A stretch of DNA of 64,000 nucleotides from Flectonema sp. DT1601 (GCA_964019425.1 OZ025780.1:328001-392000); one strand, 5' to 3'. Shown: positions 29,332 to 41,209, counted from the first letter of the stretch. Translations and numbers: made by a program. The notes: a model not told the origin generated them from the letters alone.

Positions 29332-32300
29332 AAAAAAAAAAAATAATAAAAATAAAAAAAAATAAATAAATAAAATAATCGGCTTTGTTGTTGTTGTTGT
29401 TGTTGCAACCAGGAAAACAAGCCTTAAATAAAAAAATTGTTTTTTTTATCGACAGCTGGGAGGGTCACATATATTGGTTAAAAAAATGAAAAGAATGCTT
29501 TTTTTAAAATGGATTCTCGCCACGAGATTCTCGCTTTGGGAAAAATTTATAATTTTGGCACGAAAAAGAAAAAAAAATTATATGTTTTATCGAATACTTG
29601 TTTGTGTTGTAAGAAATTGTAACACGACCTTTAAAAATAAATGTTTTCGAGCAGAAATGCGGAATGAGTAGCCAACACACTGTTAAAATTGCTCGCTTGT
29701 TTTTTTTTTTTTTTTTTTTTTTTTTTTCAACCAGATTGAAAGCTGTCAGAATATTTTAATAATTAGTTGTAACCAAAAAAAAAAAAAAAAAAGTAAAAGA
29801 AGGTCAAAAAAAATAATAATAATTTACTTAAACAAAATTTGTTCAAAGACTTGGGGATACAACTTAAGGGGGCAAGACTAGGTTTGGAAAAAAAAAAAAA
29901 AAATAGAAGGTAAAGAGACAGCCGAGGAGTAGCTTATTGGCAAGCAAGTGTTATAGAAGACAATTATATTATTGCTGTAACATCGAAGAATGAATAGAGA
30001 CAATAACCCTCTCTCAGTTATACAAAACAAAGCTGTTCATCAAAAAAAAAAAAAAAAAGCGCAGCAATATTTCGACCCACAAAATACACTTTGGTTGTGA
30101 ATTTTTTTTTTATACCGACATAGTCGGAGAGAAAAGAAACTATTCAGAATTGAAAGCAATTATTTCTTATGATCATGACTTAATTCCTCTCTTGCGGTGA
30201 CAGGATTCTGTCTGCGTGCAACGAAATATAAAGCTAATATAATCTGAATGGTTTTTTTTTCTCTATTCTTTGTTTATGAATCCATTACATAAGCCGCATG
30301 ATATCAAAAAAAAAAAAAAAAAGAAGGAAAAAAATTAGGCAGTTGCCTTTAATCTGAAGACAACTTGACATAATCCATCTGCGTTTGGCAAAAAGAATTG
30401 TTCTCAAATGTGTCTTTAAAAAAAGAAAAAAACCGAAATATCATTCAACAATTACTTCAAACTTTTCAAAAAAAAAAAAAAAAATCAAATCAAATCCATG
30501 CCGTGTCAATGAATGCTACTACTTTATTGGCATTTCTTTTTTTTTTTAATTTTCTTTTTTTTTTTTTTTTCCATCACTCCCCCGCCTCCCTAAAAAGGAC
30601 CCTCCTTTTTAACATAAAAAAGTGAAAAATATTAACGTTCTTCAATACAAAGAACAACTTAAAAAAATAGATTTAAAGAGAGCAGTAAAACAGTTGTGAC
30701 ATCGGGACAAAAAAAAAAAAAAAAGAGAAGGAAATCGTTTGAGCACAAGGACGGCGATTAAGAAGCCTAAGAAAATGAGATAACAAAACAAGTATAACAC
30801 TTGTGTTGTAATTAAAAACAAGAATACAGGATATATCAAAGCAAATGCAGTCGGAGGCGGGTCAGACTGTTCTACTTGTGTTTTGCAAGGTATACAGGTG
30901 GTGCAAGTATAAAAATTGACAATGGACGCTACCTCGGGAAAGGCTACAATTCTTTTTTTTTCTTTTTCTCCCCTCCCTGTTTGTGTTCTAATCTGTTGTT
31001 AGCACAAGGGATTCGTCCCTACCCTCATGACCTCTCTCAGAGCACTCACTACTAGACAGTGGTATAACAACTGGCACGGGGCAATGGTAGGGAGGGAAAA
31101 AAAAAAAAAAAAATGAACGCACTTCCCTTGCCCACTAAGCTCTGTGAGACAGAAAAAAAAAAATCAAAAAAAAGAGAAACAATTCCACAGTCTGGCGTGA
31201 AACAAATGCAAAATCATTTCAAAAAAGAAAAAAAAAAAAAGAAGGGAAGTGGGAAAGAACATATAACCAAAACCCAAATAAGAGCTTCTTTTTTTTTCCC
31301 TTCGGCGTAAAAATAAATAATAACTTCCCCTCAAATTGTGCATTACTTTGAACGGAATCCCATCAGCCCAAACACACTCGATAAATACCATCTTTTTACC
31401 TATTTTTGCAGTTTTTTATCAAAAAAAAAAAAAAAACAAGAGAAAAATCTCTCGCCTTTAAATAAGGCCAACGCAGAAGCAATCTGTCTGAAGCTGTCTG
31501 AAGAAAAAATGAACCACTGGGTTTAGTAATTTTCTACATGTTGTCAGAAAGGTCCCATCAATCTCATCCACACGCTACTATTTGGGTCAAAAATATCGAG
31601 AATGTCAATCCCGTGAGTCCTGCCCATCAAGACGTTTCTATAAATATGTGAACACCGTTTTTTTTTTTTTTTTTTTTTTTTTGAATCTTTTTTTTTTTGT
31701 TTACATAAGCAATTTTACTCTCTTCACAAGAGCACACCACATGATGTGGCCTCGGGAAAAGAAAAAAAAGAAGAAAAAAAAAAAAAGGAAAAAAAAAACT
31801 AGTCATTTATCTGTTTCTGTTAGGGTAAGCTGATAAAGTGAGTGTCAGAGGGAATGTGTACTTCATACACTACGCAAGAAAGCATATCAATAAAAAAAAA
31901 ATAAATAAAAAAAAAGGGTGCAATGGATAGTTAGACCAAGAGAGACCTTATTCTACATATATCACCCTAAACGGATTACAAACAATGCTCTCCGACTGTT
32001 TTACAGCTTTTTTTATATTTTTATCTAATTTTTTTCATTTCTCCCCATTTGTAAAAGGGTAAAAAGGAACGTTGAGAGCACGTGGAATTCCTTGCAACTT
32101 AGATTACTTCGCGTCATAAACAATGGTTTTGTCAAAGGACCCGACAAAGGGTTACAAGGAGGGAGAACTCGTTTCGAACAAAAAGGAACAAACAAAATAA
32201 TAAGGAAAGAGGTTACTCAGTTTTTTTTTAAAAAAAAAAAAAGCAATAAAAAACTACAAATGTCAGTGTGACAAGTGGAGAACCAATGACAGCTTTGGCT

Positions 32301-32881
32301 ATCTGAGTTCGACATACCACGCAACACATAGAAGGGGAAAAGAAGGGAGTTTTTCTGCTTTTTTTTTTTAAAAATAATTTTTTTGTTCCTTTCTCTTTTC
32401 AATTTAAAAGTTTACTGATACTGCCCCTTGATTGACATCACAGCAAGATAACAACTGACACTAAATCAACTTTGCTATAATGACTTCAGCCAAACTTGCC
32501 TTTCCAGAAAGACGGTGGGGATGGGAATTGCGATGAGAAAAAAGTGCATTTTATTTGCACGAAAAAAAAATAAATTCAAACAAGAAATATCAACGCAGGC
32601 CTATTTATAAATGCAATGTCGTTACTGCAGTTGTACTATTGTATGTACCCGCAGCCAGTGGGGTCATACGTTGACAGGGAAGTGCAACACAAAAAAAAAA
32701 AAAAAAAACGACCAATTGTTACGTAATTTAGAGACTCTGTTTTCTTTTATTTATAATACATGCGTATCGTTGTTGAGCAGACGTATTTTTTAACTCACAC
32801 AAAAAAAAGGAGAGATAGGAGGGGGAAAAAAAAAAAGAAGAAGAAAAAAAAAAAACCCTTCGTTTGTTTTTTTTGATATTA

Positions 32882-32924
<43 letters not shown>

Positions 32925-33137
32925 CATTCAATTATAATTAAAAAAAGAACGGAGAAAAAGAAGAAAGAAAGAAAAAAGAGCTCCCAAATCTTACATAGTG
33001 ATTGCTAAAGAAGAACAATAATAAAAAAAATAAAAAAAAATGAATGCATAATGGTACTGCAATCGTCGTATTTTTTTTATTTAATTATTTACGTTGCGGG
33101 AAAGGCAAAAAAAAAAAAAAAACATCTGTAGCAGTAT

Positions 33138-34967
33138 TTACCAATTCTCACACTTGGGATGAACAACACAACGAGAAACCAAATTCAGATTCTGATCAAC
33201 TGACGGAGCAGGATCAGAAGAGTACGGTTTCATGTATTCATCTTTTAACGATTTACACAGAGACGAGAATGAAGGCCGATGAATGTTTTCAAAGTTCAAT
33301 GCTGCTTTAATTATATTTCTAATTGACACTGGAGCGTTGACCTCCGAAGGAAGATGAGGACGAGAACGACCGGTCATAACTCTCCAACTGCAATCATCAG
33401 CAGTGTCGGTATCGAATGCTACAGCTGCAGTTATCAATTCCAACATAGTAACTCCAAAAGAATAAACATCAGCAGAACTGCTGTAGGGTTCTTCAGCCCA
33501 GATTTCTGGTGCAATAAAAGCGAATGTACCCGGAATCGAACCTTGGCTGTTTGAAAATAATCTTTCTCCTGTTTTTGGATCACGTGCAGTTCTGGTTGGT
33601 TGATGAATTCGATTCTGAGACTGATTTACTACAGAAAGTCCGAAATCAGCGATACGAACACTGCGGCTGTCCCTAGAAACGAAAACATTAGAAGGCTTTA
33701 AATCACAATGTAGAATTCCTTGTTGGTGGAGATAGCTCATTGCCATAGCTATTTGATGACACCATCCTAGTTTAGTCCTCCATAAGAATGACGCTCCTCG
33801 TTTTTCACATCTATTCAAACTTCTGAGAGTTCCTTCACAAAGCTCAGTTATAATCATTAAGTTATCATCTTCGAAACAAGCTCCGATTAATAAAAGTATA
33901 TACGGATGTCTCATTTTAGTCATCAGTTTGAGTTCCTTCTTCCATTCTTCAAGCTCTTCTTTTTTTGCTGGTTTTTCAGTTGATTTTCTGGTCTTAATGG
34001 CTACAGGAGTTCCTTGATAATCTCCAAGGAGTACTCTTCCATATGATCCTTCTCCTATGATTGTATCAGAAACGAATAAATCAGAACGACTAACACTAAA
34101 ATTATCGACGTCACTCTGAGGTAACCATGAGTCAGTTACTGTTGTTGATGTCTTAACGAGTGTATCAGTAGATTCTCTACTCCTCGATGACTCTGTTGAT
34201 GGAATCCATTCATCGTCTGAACTCGCTGCAGGTTTTCCCGCGGGAGGTCCAAATACCAAAGTTACTGACGTTTGATTTTTCGATACATTCTTCAAATCCT
34301 TAATAGCCTTCAATGGAGTACTGTTTGCATGAGTTATCACCCTTCCTATAAATTGAGAGAGTCCAAACTGTTCTGCAGGAGAGTCTTTGCAGATTTCAAT
34401 GAGTCGTAATGTTTGAAGATCACAGGTGACACCTAAGGTACGATCTGCTGCCTTCATAACTGTTATTCTATTAGATGTTTGACACGACGTGTTATTACCA
34501 AGACCTAGAGATCTAGATAAGTGAACAGCAATACGTTGCTGTGTTGTAACAGGCATCGCTAGTATTGTCGCGAGTAGTTCCTCTTCAGAAGAGAGAGTAG
34601 AATCAGTTTTTTCGAGTGAAAGTGAAGTACCTCTGAATTTCGTACCCCTGGGAGATATAGGTGAACTCCTCCCGACTGTAGTTGGGGAGGTAGCTGTCCT
34701 CTTGTAGAGGGGTGAGTGTGGACTGCAATGATCTACAACTGCTTGTTGTTGTTGCTGTTGTAGTTTTATATTACCCGTTGATCTTGTTTTTCTTATTGAC
34801 ATCGCTGAGCTAGGGCTACCTAGACTCTGTTGCCTGCTATAACTTACTGAGGTTGATGTTCGTGCCCCCATTAGCCTACCACTTGAGGTAGACCTCTTTA
34901 GTTTTCTATCACCTGATAGTCCTGGTGATGATGACCTTCGAGCTAACGGTGAGCCAGCTGTTGTCAT
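33138..34967 (-). CDS. PDZ-domain protein kinase (TKL-like), 609 aa
   Basis: A Ser/Arg-rich disordered N-terminus (about 150 aa) is followed by a PDZ-like domain at ~168-240 (LGVTCDLQTLRLIEICKDSPAEQFGL) and a complete kinase domain at ~300-580. Kinase motifs: Gly loop GEGSYGRV, Lys325 in VAIK, HCDLKPSNV (Cys in place of the usual Arg of HRD), DFG at 441-443, APE at 486-488 and DVYSFGV. The overall style is TKL/RAF-like, and catalytic Lys, Asp and Asp are all present, so it should be active. The Arg to Cys change suggests no need for activation-loop phosphorylation of the RD type. PDZ plus kinase on one chain suggests scaffold-coupled signalling. Confidence 0.9.
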   Translation of the reverse strand: MTTAGSPLARRSSSPGLSGDRKLKRSTSSGRLMGARTSTSVSYSRQQSLGSPSSAMSIRKTRSTGNIKLQQQQQQAVVDHCSPHSPLYKRTATSPTTVGRSSPISPRGTKFRGTSLSLEKTDSTLSSEEELLATILAMPVTTQQRIAVHLSRSLGLGNNTSCQTSNRITVMKAADRTLGVTCDLQTLRLIEICKDSPAEQFGLSQFIGRVITHANSTPLKAIKDLKNVSKNQTSVTLVFGPPAGKPAASSDDEWIPSTESSRSRESTDTLVKTSTTVTDSWLPQSDVDNFSVSRSDLFVSDTIIGEGSYGRVLLGDYQGTPVAIKTRKSTEKPAKKEELEEWKKELKLMTKMRHPYILLLIGACFEDDNLMIITELCEGTLRSLNRCEKRGASFLWRTKLGWCHQIAMAMSYLHQQGILHCDLKPSNVFVSRDSRSVRIADFGLSVVNQSQNRIHQPTRTARDPKTGERLFSNSQGSIPGTFAFIAPEIWAEEPYSSSADVYSFGVTMLELITAAVAFDTDTADDCSWRVMTGRSRPHLPSEVNAPVSIRNIIKAALNFENIHRPSFSSLCKSLKDEYMKPYSSDPAPSVDQNLNLVSRCVVHPKCENW

Positions 34968-35318
34968 TTTTTTTTTTTAACTTTACACAATCTGATTAGC
35001 TGGTAGTTGCTTTCTGTTTTGTTACGGAAAACGCCTGGGAAAAAAAAAACATGATTTTTATTCAATAAAAATTGTGTAATCACTTCCTCATCATCCCAGT
35101 CATATCTCCACCCCTGTACTAAGCTAGTAGCAAATTAAATATATTTCATCCAACGAAAGCCAACGAAAGCACGTAAATTCCACAGACCAGAATTAACAAA
35201 GAATTCCTGTCCTTTCTTTTTTTTTTTTCTTCCCAGTACAATACAATAGAATATATGTAAAATAAATATAAAACAGGCGGATATAATTTCACATCCGATT
35301 TTGAACGATAAAAATATG

Positions 35319-36830
35319 TTAATAGGAATCTATAAATCCAGATGGTAAATTATTACCGGTCGATGGCCGACTTGGCGTTTCATCAGGTGGATTACCTGTG
35401 GCACCCCAGAATTGATAGCCAGCAGAAGGTTTTACAAGACGAAGAGTGTCTCCGTGAGTGACTCCAGTTTCCCATAGTACTTCAGAGTCTTCGAGATCTC
35501 TACCAGCAAAGTTTATCCTCCAACGTTCTTCTGCTAAGACAGGTCGTTGAGATGCCGTAGCAGCATACACTGCAACCTCACCCTCATTACTTCCATGAAC
35601 AGGTACAATAGCACTTGTTGGATACCAAAATTGTAATTCAATCTCCGGAAAAGAAATTTCTAATAGAGTTTTATGCTTATCTGTTGAATTGTTTTTCTTA
35701 TTAATAACGGTACCATTTCGACCAATTGTTAATCTTTTTTTTGGACTCCAACCAGACCATGATGAAATACACAAGCGTTCGACTAGTCCAGGGTCATTCT
35801 TAATTGTAACATCAATGCCGACATCCCAGGGATGAGTTGATAAGTCAGTCATGTCTTTACTGTGAGCAGCTCTTATCTGACGTAGTTCCCATGATGGTTT
35901 ATTAGTGTGGGTTGGGTCTCCTTCTCTCAGTTTGGCGTTATAATTATCACCTCTGAAGTAGGCTCCTCTTGGGTGGGATGCTTTATCTAGTATTGCTGCT
36001 GCCTCGTGATGTGAATGTTTCTTTGCTACCTTAGAAGGTGTGTTTCCTGACTTGTCACACCCGCCAGCATACGCCCCACTCGACAATAATAATTCAATTG
36101 TTGATGTATGACCATGTCTGGCTGCATGATGAAGTGCACTCTGACCAGTTCCAGATATTTCATCTATTTTAACACCTGATGCTAAAAGTTTCATTACTTC
36201 TTCATCGTCATTTCTTGCTGCTGCACCTCGGAGGAGGGCTCCCCAGGTACCAACAGGTTTACCAATATCATAACACTTTCCCATACACTTACCAGAGCAT
36301 GTTGCAGCATGGACGTGTGTGTCACGTTCGTACTTAACTCCACGAGCTCCGTTAAGGAGGGTGACTGGTCCTGTTGGTAGGGGTTGTTTTGGATCAAGAT
36401 CTCTTCTTAAAGGAATCGGAGGAGGAATATTATGACGAACTCTACTAAATTCAAACAAGTCTCTCAGCCTTGATACGAGTCTCAAATTATCAGCAGTCGA
36501 TAACTCTTTTGGTATCGTCACACCAGTTGATAGATTGCCTCCCAATCTGACATATCGACCTTCGAGGTGGACGTCGGTTACGCGTCCGGTGCCTCCATCA
36601 GCTGTTACGGGTTTCCATCTTATGTTTCCTACTATGACTATCAGTCCATTACCATAACTGTACATCTCAACCATCGCTCCTGTATTATCATCTCTGAAGG
36701 TGACTCCCTTCAACTTCATTCGAACTTTCTGTCGTACTGCAGCGATTGTGTCGTGTGAGTGAGCTTCGAACTGCAGCTTTTCACCCGTCGGCATTCTCAA
36801 ATACATTTGAAATACGGCAGTCTGATCCAT
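35319..36830 (-). CDS. Ubiquitin-like / ankyrin / ubiquitin-like protein, 503 aa
   Basis: The true start is the ATG of MDQTAVFQMYLRM; the longer frame begins with GTG. The N-terminus is ubiquitin-like (MYLRMPTGEKLQFEAHSHDTIAAVRQKVRMKL). The middle has ankyrin repeats (GTWGALLRGAAARNDDEEVMKLLASG, GQSALHHAARHGHTSTIELLLSSGA, GNTPSKVAKKHSHHEAAAIL). A second ubiquitin-like segment near the C-terminus (WRINFAGRDLEDSEVLWETG, HGDTLRLV) ends before a Pro/Ser tail. There is no terminal Gly-Gly, so it is not a conjugated modifier. It may be an adaptor in ubiquitin signalling or in the flagellum; no named ortholog is evident. Confidence 0.82.
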   Translation of the reverse strand: MDQTAVFQMYLRMPTGEKLQFEAHSHDTIAAVRQKVRMKLKGVTFRDDNTGAMVEMYSYGNGLIVIVGNIRWKPVTADGGTGRVTDVHLEGRYVRLGGNLSTGVTIPKELSTADNLRLVSRLRDLFEFSRVRHNIPPPIPLRRDLDPKQPLPTGPVTLLNGARGVKYERDTHVHAATCSGKCMGKCYDIGKPVGTWGALLRGAAARNDDEEVMKLLASGVKIDEISGTGQSALHHAARHGHTSTIELLLSSGAYAGGCDKSGNTPSKVAKKHSHHEAAAILDKASHPRGAYFRGDNYNAKLREGDPTHTNKPSWELRQIRAAHSKDMTDLSTHPWDVGIDVTIKNDPGLVERLCISSWSGWSPKKRLTIGRNGTVINKKNNSTDKHKTLLEISFPEIELQFWYPTSAIVPVHGSNEGEVAVYAATASQRPVLAEERWRINFAGRDLEDSEVLWETGVTHGDTLRLVKPSAGYQFWGATGNPPDETPSRPSTGNNLPSGFIDSY

Positions 36831-37139
36831 CTTTACGGTACCGCCCACCTATGATAAAATAAAATTAATTACAAACTTCACATTTTGATTTCAACATTAC
36901 AACAGTTCCCCCTTCCACACTCATTGTTGTTTAATATTCTGTTGAGAGAAAGACTGGATTTGGATTTCGCTAATTGCGAATCACAGAATAGGTTTTTTTC
37001 TGTTGATCAGAGACCTGAATAAAAAATGATTAACAACGAACAGCGTAGAGTAACTAATTTAAAAGCATCAGCTTCGTTACTGAGAATGCGTGGCTGGCCA
37101 GCCACTCGAATCTACAACAGCATCGAGTTCCAACAACTT

Positions 37140-38180
37140 TCAGGATATTGCGTGTTTTAGTTCGGTGGTCTTGCTTTGAATTTGAAGGCTGATGTTTTCC
37201 ATACGAAGTTCTAATACTTCTCTTTTTTGAAATTGAAGCTGCGACTCTACATCATGCACTTTCTTCTCCAGGAGTTTGACTCGAAGAGTTTTCTTTTCAT
37301 CTTTGCTACCACTCACCTCCGCGAAGGGTTCTGGCATGGCGAAGCTCTCAAGTTGCCTGGCTGTTGAAGCCATCTGCTCAGCTAGTTGTTGAATTTGTAA
37401 TTTAATAAGTTGAATTTGAATTTCAAAAGCAGAAGATTCCTCAGTCACATCAGCGCCTATCTCATGAGAAGTTTTTATAGTTCTGGTCGGCTGCTTAGGT
37501 ACTACCGGAGATGGAGTTGAAGCTGGTTTTTGTACTTCAGTTTTTTTAATTAAGTCAGTAATGGAATCATTCATTTGTTCAACCATATCGTAAGGGTCTA
37601 ACGGTGTCTTTGATACGGGAGGCGGGGTGGAGTTTACCTTTGGTGGTGTTGGTGTTGGTGTTGGTGTTGGTGTTGGTGTTGGTGTTGGTGTTGGTGTTGG
37701 TGTAGACGTATTACTTTCTTTATTAGTTAGTTCAGCAATCCTCGCATCAACAGCAGCCACACGTCGTCGTTCACCTTCTCTCATCTCTACTGATTTTCTA
37801 TATTTCTCACGTATCATTTCCTTCATAATATCATTACCCTCATTCACAGCCATCTCTTCAGCTGTTTTCATGGTTGCTATTTCCATTGCGTTTGGTAAGG
37901 GAGGAACGTCCATCGGGAACATATTTTCCATCGTAGATCCAATCTTTGAGTGTTCAATCACATCTGCCTCTAATCCTTCCAAGTGAGAGCAGTCAGTACC
38001 AATGCCTGTATCACCTCCTAGAACTGCTCCCATATTGCAAGGGTCTTTTATGTCACTCATGGCTTTCATTTGAGTAATGTCGTCAACGATGGTATTCATT
38101 CCCCCTAACATAGCAGCCATCCCAGCAGGGTCTGCTTGCCTTGATAAAATTCGTGAAGCCGTAAACAAATTCCTCATCAT
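37140..38180 (-). CDS. Protein with Pro-Thr repeat and C-terminal coiled coil, 346 aa; possibly mitochondrial
   Basis: The N-terminus MMRNLFTASRILSRQADP is Arg-bearing and amphipathic without acidic residues, like a mitochondrial presequence. A charged helix (MIREKYRKSVEMREGERRRVAAVDARIAEL) is followed by about 11 Thr-Pro dipeptides encoded by a hexanucleotide repeat (about 37641-37702) and a C-terminal coiled coil (IQIQLIKLQIQQLAEQMASTARQLESF). No family is recognised. The repeat length is likely to vary between strains. Confidence 0.7.
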   Translation of the reverse strand: MMRNLFTASRILSRQADPAGMAAMLGGMNTIVDDITQMKAMSDIKDPCNMGAVLGGDTGIGTDCSHLEGLEADVIEHSKIGSTMENMFPMDVPPLPNAMEIATMKTAEEMAVNEGNDIMKEMIREKYRKSVEMREGERRRVAAVDARIAELTNKESNTSTPTPTPTPTPTPTPTPTPTPPKVNSTPPPVSKTPLDPYDMVEQMNDSITDLIKKTEVQKPASTPSPVVPKQPTRTIKTSHEIGADVTEESSAFEIQIQLIKLQIQQLAEQMASTARQLESFAMPEPFAEVSGSKDEKKTLRVKLLEKKVHDVESQLQFQKREVLELRMENISLQIQSKTTELKHAIS

Positions 38181-38942
38181 TGTTGTAGTTTAATTATAAT
38201 ATAATCTGTTGTACACAAAAAATTAAAAATAAAATAAAATTGTTTTTTTTTTTTTTTTTTTTTTGACATATCTCCTCGGGAGTGTATATTTTTTTTTTTT
38301 TTTTTGATAAATTCAGAGAGAGACATCGTATCAAAAAAAGGAACGCAGACTACATTAGCACGCCTAAGACACACAATACACGAATATAACATTTTCTCAA
38401 ATACGATGCACAACACGGGGGGAAAAAAAAAAAAAACAGAAGTCAGCATTGACCTCTCCGTCACTGGTGGAATGACGAAAAAATGAGGGGATTTATAAGA
38501 TTGCTATAAAGTGACATATTGGAGTTGATTTCATTTTTTTTCCCGATTATTTCTTGTTTGAAAACAAATTGAAATAAATAATAACTCCCCCGTTACATGC
38601 AGCTTGAAGTCTACTGGTGTTGTAGAAGCTATTACATGGTCTCTGAACATTTATCGATCAAAAAGAACAGAAAAATAAAAGAAATCACCCACTCGGAGTA
38701 TGCTGTTTTATCATCGACGTTAGTATATTGGAACGAGAGAAAAAAAAAAAAAGAGGAGAAGAGAGAAGGAAAACAACGAAAAACAATTGGAACAAAAGAC
38801 ATTTAAAAAAAAATGCTTCAAATCTTGAGAACCTGGTATGTCAGATACGACTATTGTGGTTTCTTTTACATGAGAAGTGAAGCAGTGATGAGTTAATCGG
38901 TTTTCTCTCCTTTTCCATTCAGAATATATTTTCTTCATTTAT
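38181..38942. other. Intergenic spacer
   Basis: Two T runs (about 20 nt each at 38242-38263 and 38289-38305) lie upstream of the preceding gene; the remainder is A/T-rich. No gene was seen. Confidence 0.5.
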
Positions 38943-40196
38943 TTAATTAATTTGTTTGATAGTGAAGAATCTACTGTCATGGGAAGCAATACCATCAACT
39001 GGGTAGCTACCAGTCATGTTACCAATGTCAGAATGAGTCCACACATCACGCATTGAGACTACAGCTCCCTCAGGAAAACCAACTGTTTCAAACCCGACAA
39101 CAGCAGATTGAACTTCATACGAGTTGCTCATAACAAGGACAGCAATCTCAAGTGGAGACACAGAGATTGTTTTTCCCCAAATCTGAACTGCCTCTCCAAG
39201 AAGTCCTCCAAACTCGCTAATCAATCTTCCAGGGTGACCAGTCCATGCTTGGTTTACTCTGATAGCTTCAGTGTTACTAATTATGTCCCAAATCTTATCA
39301 TTTAACTTTTCATCTGTCACGTCATGACCCAATATAAGAGGAGATGATACAATACACCAGGCACCGAAGTGAGTTCTGTCTTCACTGAGGGTTGCAAGTC
39401 TTCCAACTTGTAACATATCAGGGTAGGCCCATGATCCTGGTCTTGATAAGGCGAGACGTGTAAGGTATGGTCTGGTTGATTGAAGATTAAACCAGATTGA
39501 TTCCCAGTATGGTTTGATATCCTTAGAGCTTCTGAAAAAGTTGTATGGGCAGTTGGATGGCATCGTTAGTCCACTGCAAGGACCATCACCGAATGGCTGA
39601 CCTGGAACGGTATCACCCCAGTGACAGTTCTCAATCATAACTGGTCTTTTTGTTTCATTTAGAAGTTGTGCCCACCATGTGAGGTTACGAAATTCTCCAC
39701 AACCATCCAACTTCACTCCATCAAATTCCGCTTCCACGATGGCAGCTACCGACCTCTCCATGTGTTTGGCGATGTAATTCTTGTCAGTGAACTGTTTTTC
39801 TCTGCAAATGCAGTTGTTCATGTACCAGCCTACCTTCAACGACTTATCATGTCCGTACTTAACCATGCCTTTCATTGATGGAAAGGTTTTATTGTTTACT
39901 AAAGGATGGCCTTCAGAGTCGTGAAATGATCCGTTGATTCCTTTATTGCATGCTTGCCAGTTGTCATCAAGTCCGACAGAAATGTATCCGAGATCGGCAA
40001 GGGACGTTACCTTGTTGTCCCAAGTCTTTCTAGTTTTTTCGACCATCTTATCCATTACTTGTTCCATCAATGTTTGGTTTACATGAGCTCCATAGCAATT
40101 CCACGATCTCCATCCCATTGGAGGAGTCAATCCATAACCATTATCAATCGCCTCTACTGTAGACAACAGTGATACAGCAAGAGCAAGACTCTTCAT
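38943..40196 (-). CDS. Alpha-galactosidase, glycoside hydrolase family 27 (copy 1), 417 aa
   Basis: A signal peptide (MKSLALAVSLLSTVEA) precedes a GH27 catalytic barrel: TPPMGWRSWNCY, LDDNWQ, GWYMNNCICRE, the nucleophile in DGVKLDGCG, RSSKDI (position of the acid/base Asp of human GLA, WRNFADI), and SRPGSWAYPDML. The common WNDPDM motif reads WAYPDM in all three copies. A beta-sandwich tail follows. It removes terminal alpha-galactose from glycans or glycolipids after secretion or in lysosomes. TTCTTTTTTTTCTTCCAG upstream is the clearest splice-acceptor-like leader in the window. It is the divergent member of a three-gene tandem array. Confidence 0.95.
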   Translation of the reverse strand: MKSLALAVSLLSTVEAIDNGYGLTPPMGWRSWNCYGAHVNQTLMEQVMDKMVEKTRKTWDNKVTSLADLGYISVGLDDNWQACNKGINGSFHDSEGHPLVNNKTFPSMKGMVKYGHDKSLKVGWYMNNCICREKQFTDKNYIAKHMERSVAAIVEAEFDGVKLDGCGEFRNLTWWAQLLNETKRPVMIENCHWGDTVPGQPFGDGPCSGLTMPSNCPYNFFRSSKDIKPYWESIWFNLQSTRPYLTRLALSRPGSWAYPDMLQVGRLATLSEDRTHFGAWCIVSSPLILGHDVTDEKLNDKIWDIISNTEAIRVNQAWTGHPGRLISEFGGLLGEAVQIWGKTISVSPLEIAVLVMSNSYEVQSAVVGFETVGFPEGAVVSMRDVWTHSDIGNMTGSYPVDGIASHDSRFFTIKQIN

Positions 40197-41209
40197 GTTT
40201 AAAAAAAAGTTTTATACGAAGTCTGGAAGAAAAAAAAAGAATAGAATGGTAAACACGCAAATACCCTCTTAAAAGGGAAGCACGATATATATAAAGAGTT
40301 GAGGTGATTTGCTACACTTGTTAAAAAGATTCACCGATGAGATCGAGGTGAAGGACATCTGTGTTGGAATTCAACTGCTGTGAAAGACTCAACGAGAATA
40401 CGAAATATTGTAGAGAGACGACTGAGGTAGAAGTGAAACTTCTCCCTCTGTCGTCTTTCTACAATATTCCCGTCTTCATTTGATGATACTTTTTTTTTTT
40501 TATCGTTTTCGTGTATCAGAGGAGACATTCGAAATTACATAAGTTTCGATAAGTAAACGTTGATAGAAATGAAAAAAAAAATAAATGAACTTTCTAAAGT
40601 CCTCCTTTTTTTTTTCAAATCCCAAATTCAATGCATGAATAAAAAAAATAAAAAAGAAAAAAGAAAGAAAACGTTAACGAATAGACACGAACGCTACCTC
40701 CACAGCAGCAGATCAATTCATTTTGATTGGATTTGGTCAAACGTGTGTGGAGACAGGAAAAAAAAAAAGAAATTTTTAAAAAAAAAAAAAAAAAGCGAAA
40801 TAGATACATAAATAGATAAAGAAGTCCAATACATTGCGTACTGCTCATCGCTGATACAGCAAATTATGTATCGAGTTAACTCCTTAGAACTACGGGGCAA
40901 TGGCAACGTAAGTAGACGTAAGAAGTCAACGTACGTGGACACAATCATATTAAGAGTACTGTGGTATAGCTTCAGCTGACGGGTCCATTGTCAGCTTTCC
41001 ACCTTGTTCGATTGTTGTCAGGAAATGATTTGAGGATAACTATAGAGAAAAAAAAGTTTTATGTATAAAAAAATAAATTGTTTACACTGGGGGCCGGGTG
41101 TGAAGATAATGTCCCTTTGAAGATAAAAAAAAAAAAAAATGAATAACAGTGAGAGATTCATTAACCCCTCGGTAGCTTTACTAACATTACAATCATCACT
41201 GGCAACAGA
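40197..41209. other. Intergenic spacer
   Basis: A/T-rich with several A runs. An inverted pair (about 40404-40471: ACGAAATATTGTAGAGAGACGAC versus its complement GTCGTCTTTCTACAATATT) could form a long hairpin. No protein gene was seen. Confidence 0.45.

Larger units (their letters stand above)
26699..33137. other. 6.4 kb gene-free region
   Basis: No protein gene is convincing; open frames derive from A/T runs or from rRNA-like sequence. It contains many homopolymers, including a T run of about 40 nt at 32885-32924, an (TTG)n tract at about 29379-29405, and the 1.2 kb inverted-repeat unit at 28105-29331. Because genes on both sides point the same way, this is not a strand-switch; it may hold a transcription start, a termination site or unstable DNA. 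Confidence 0.6.
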
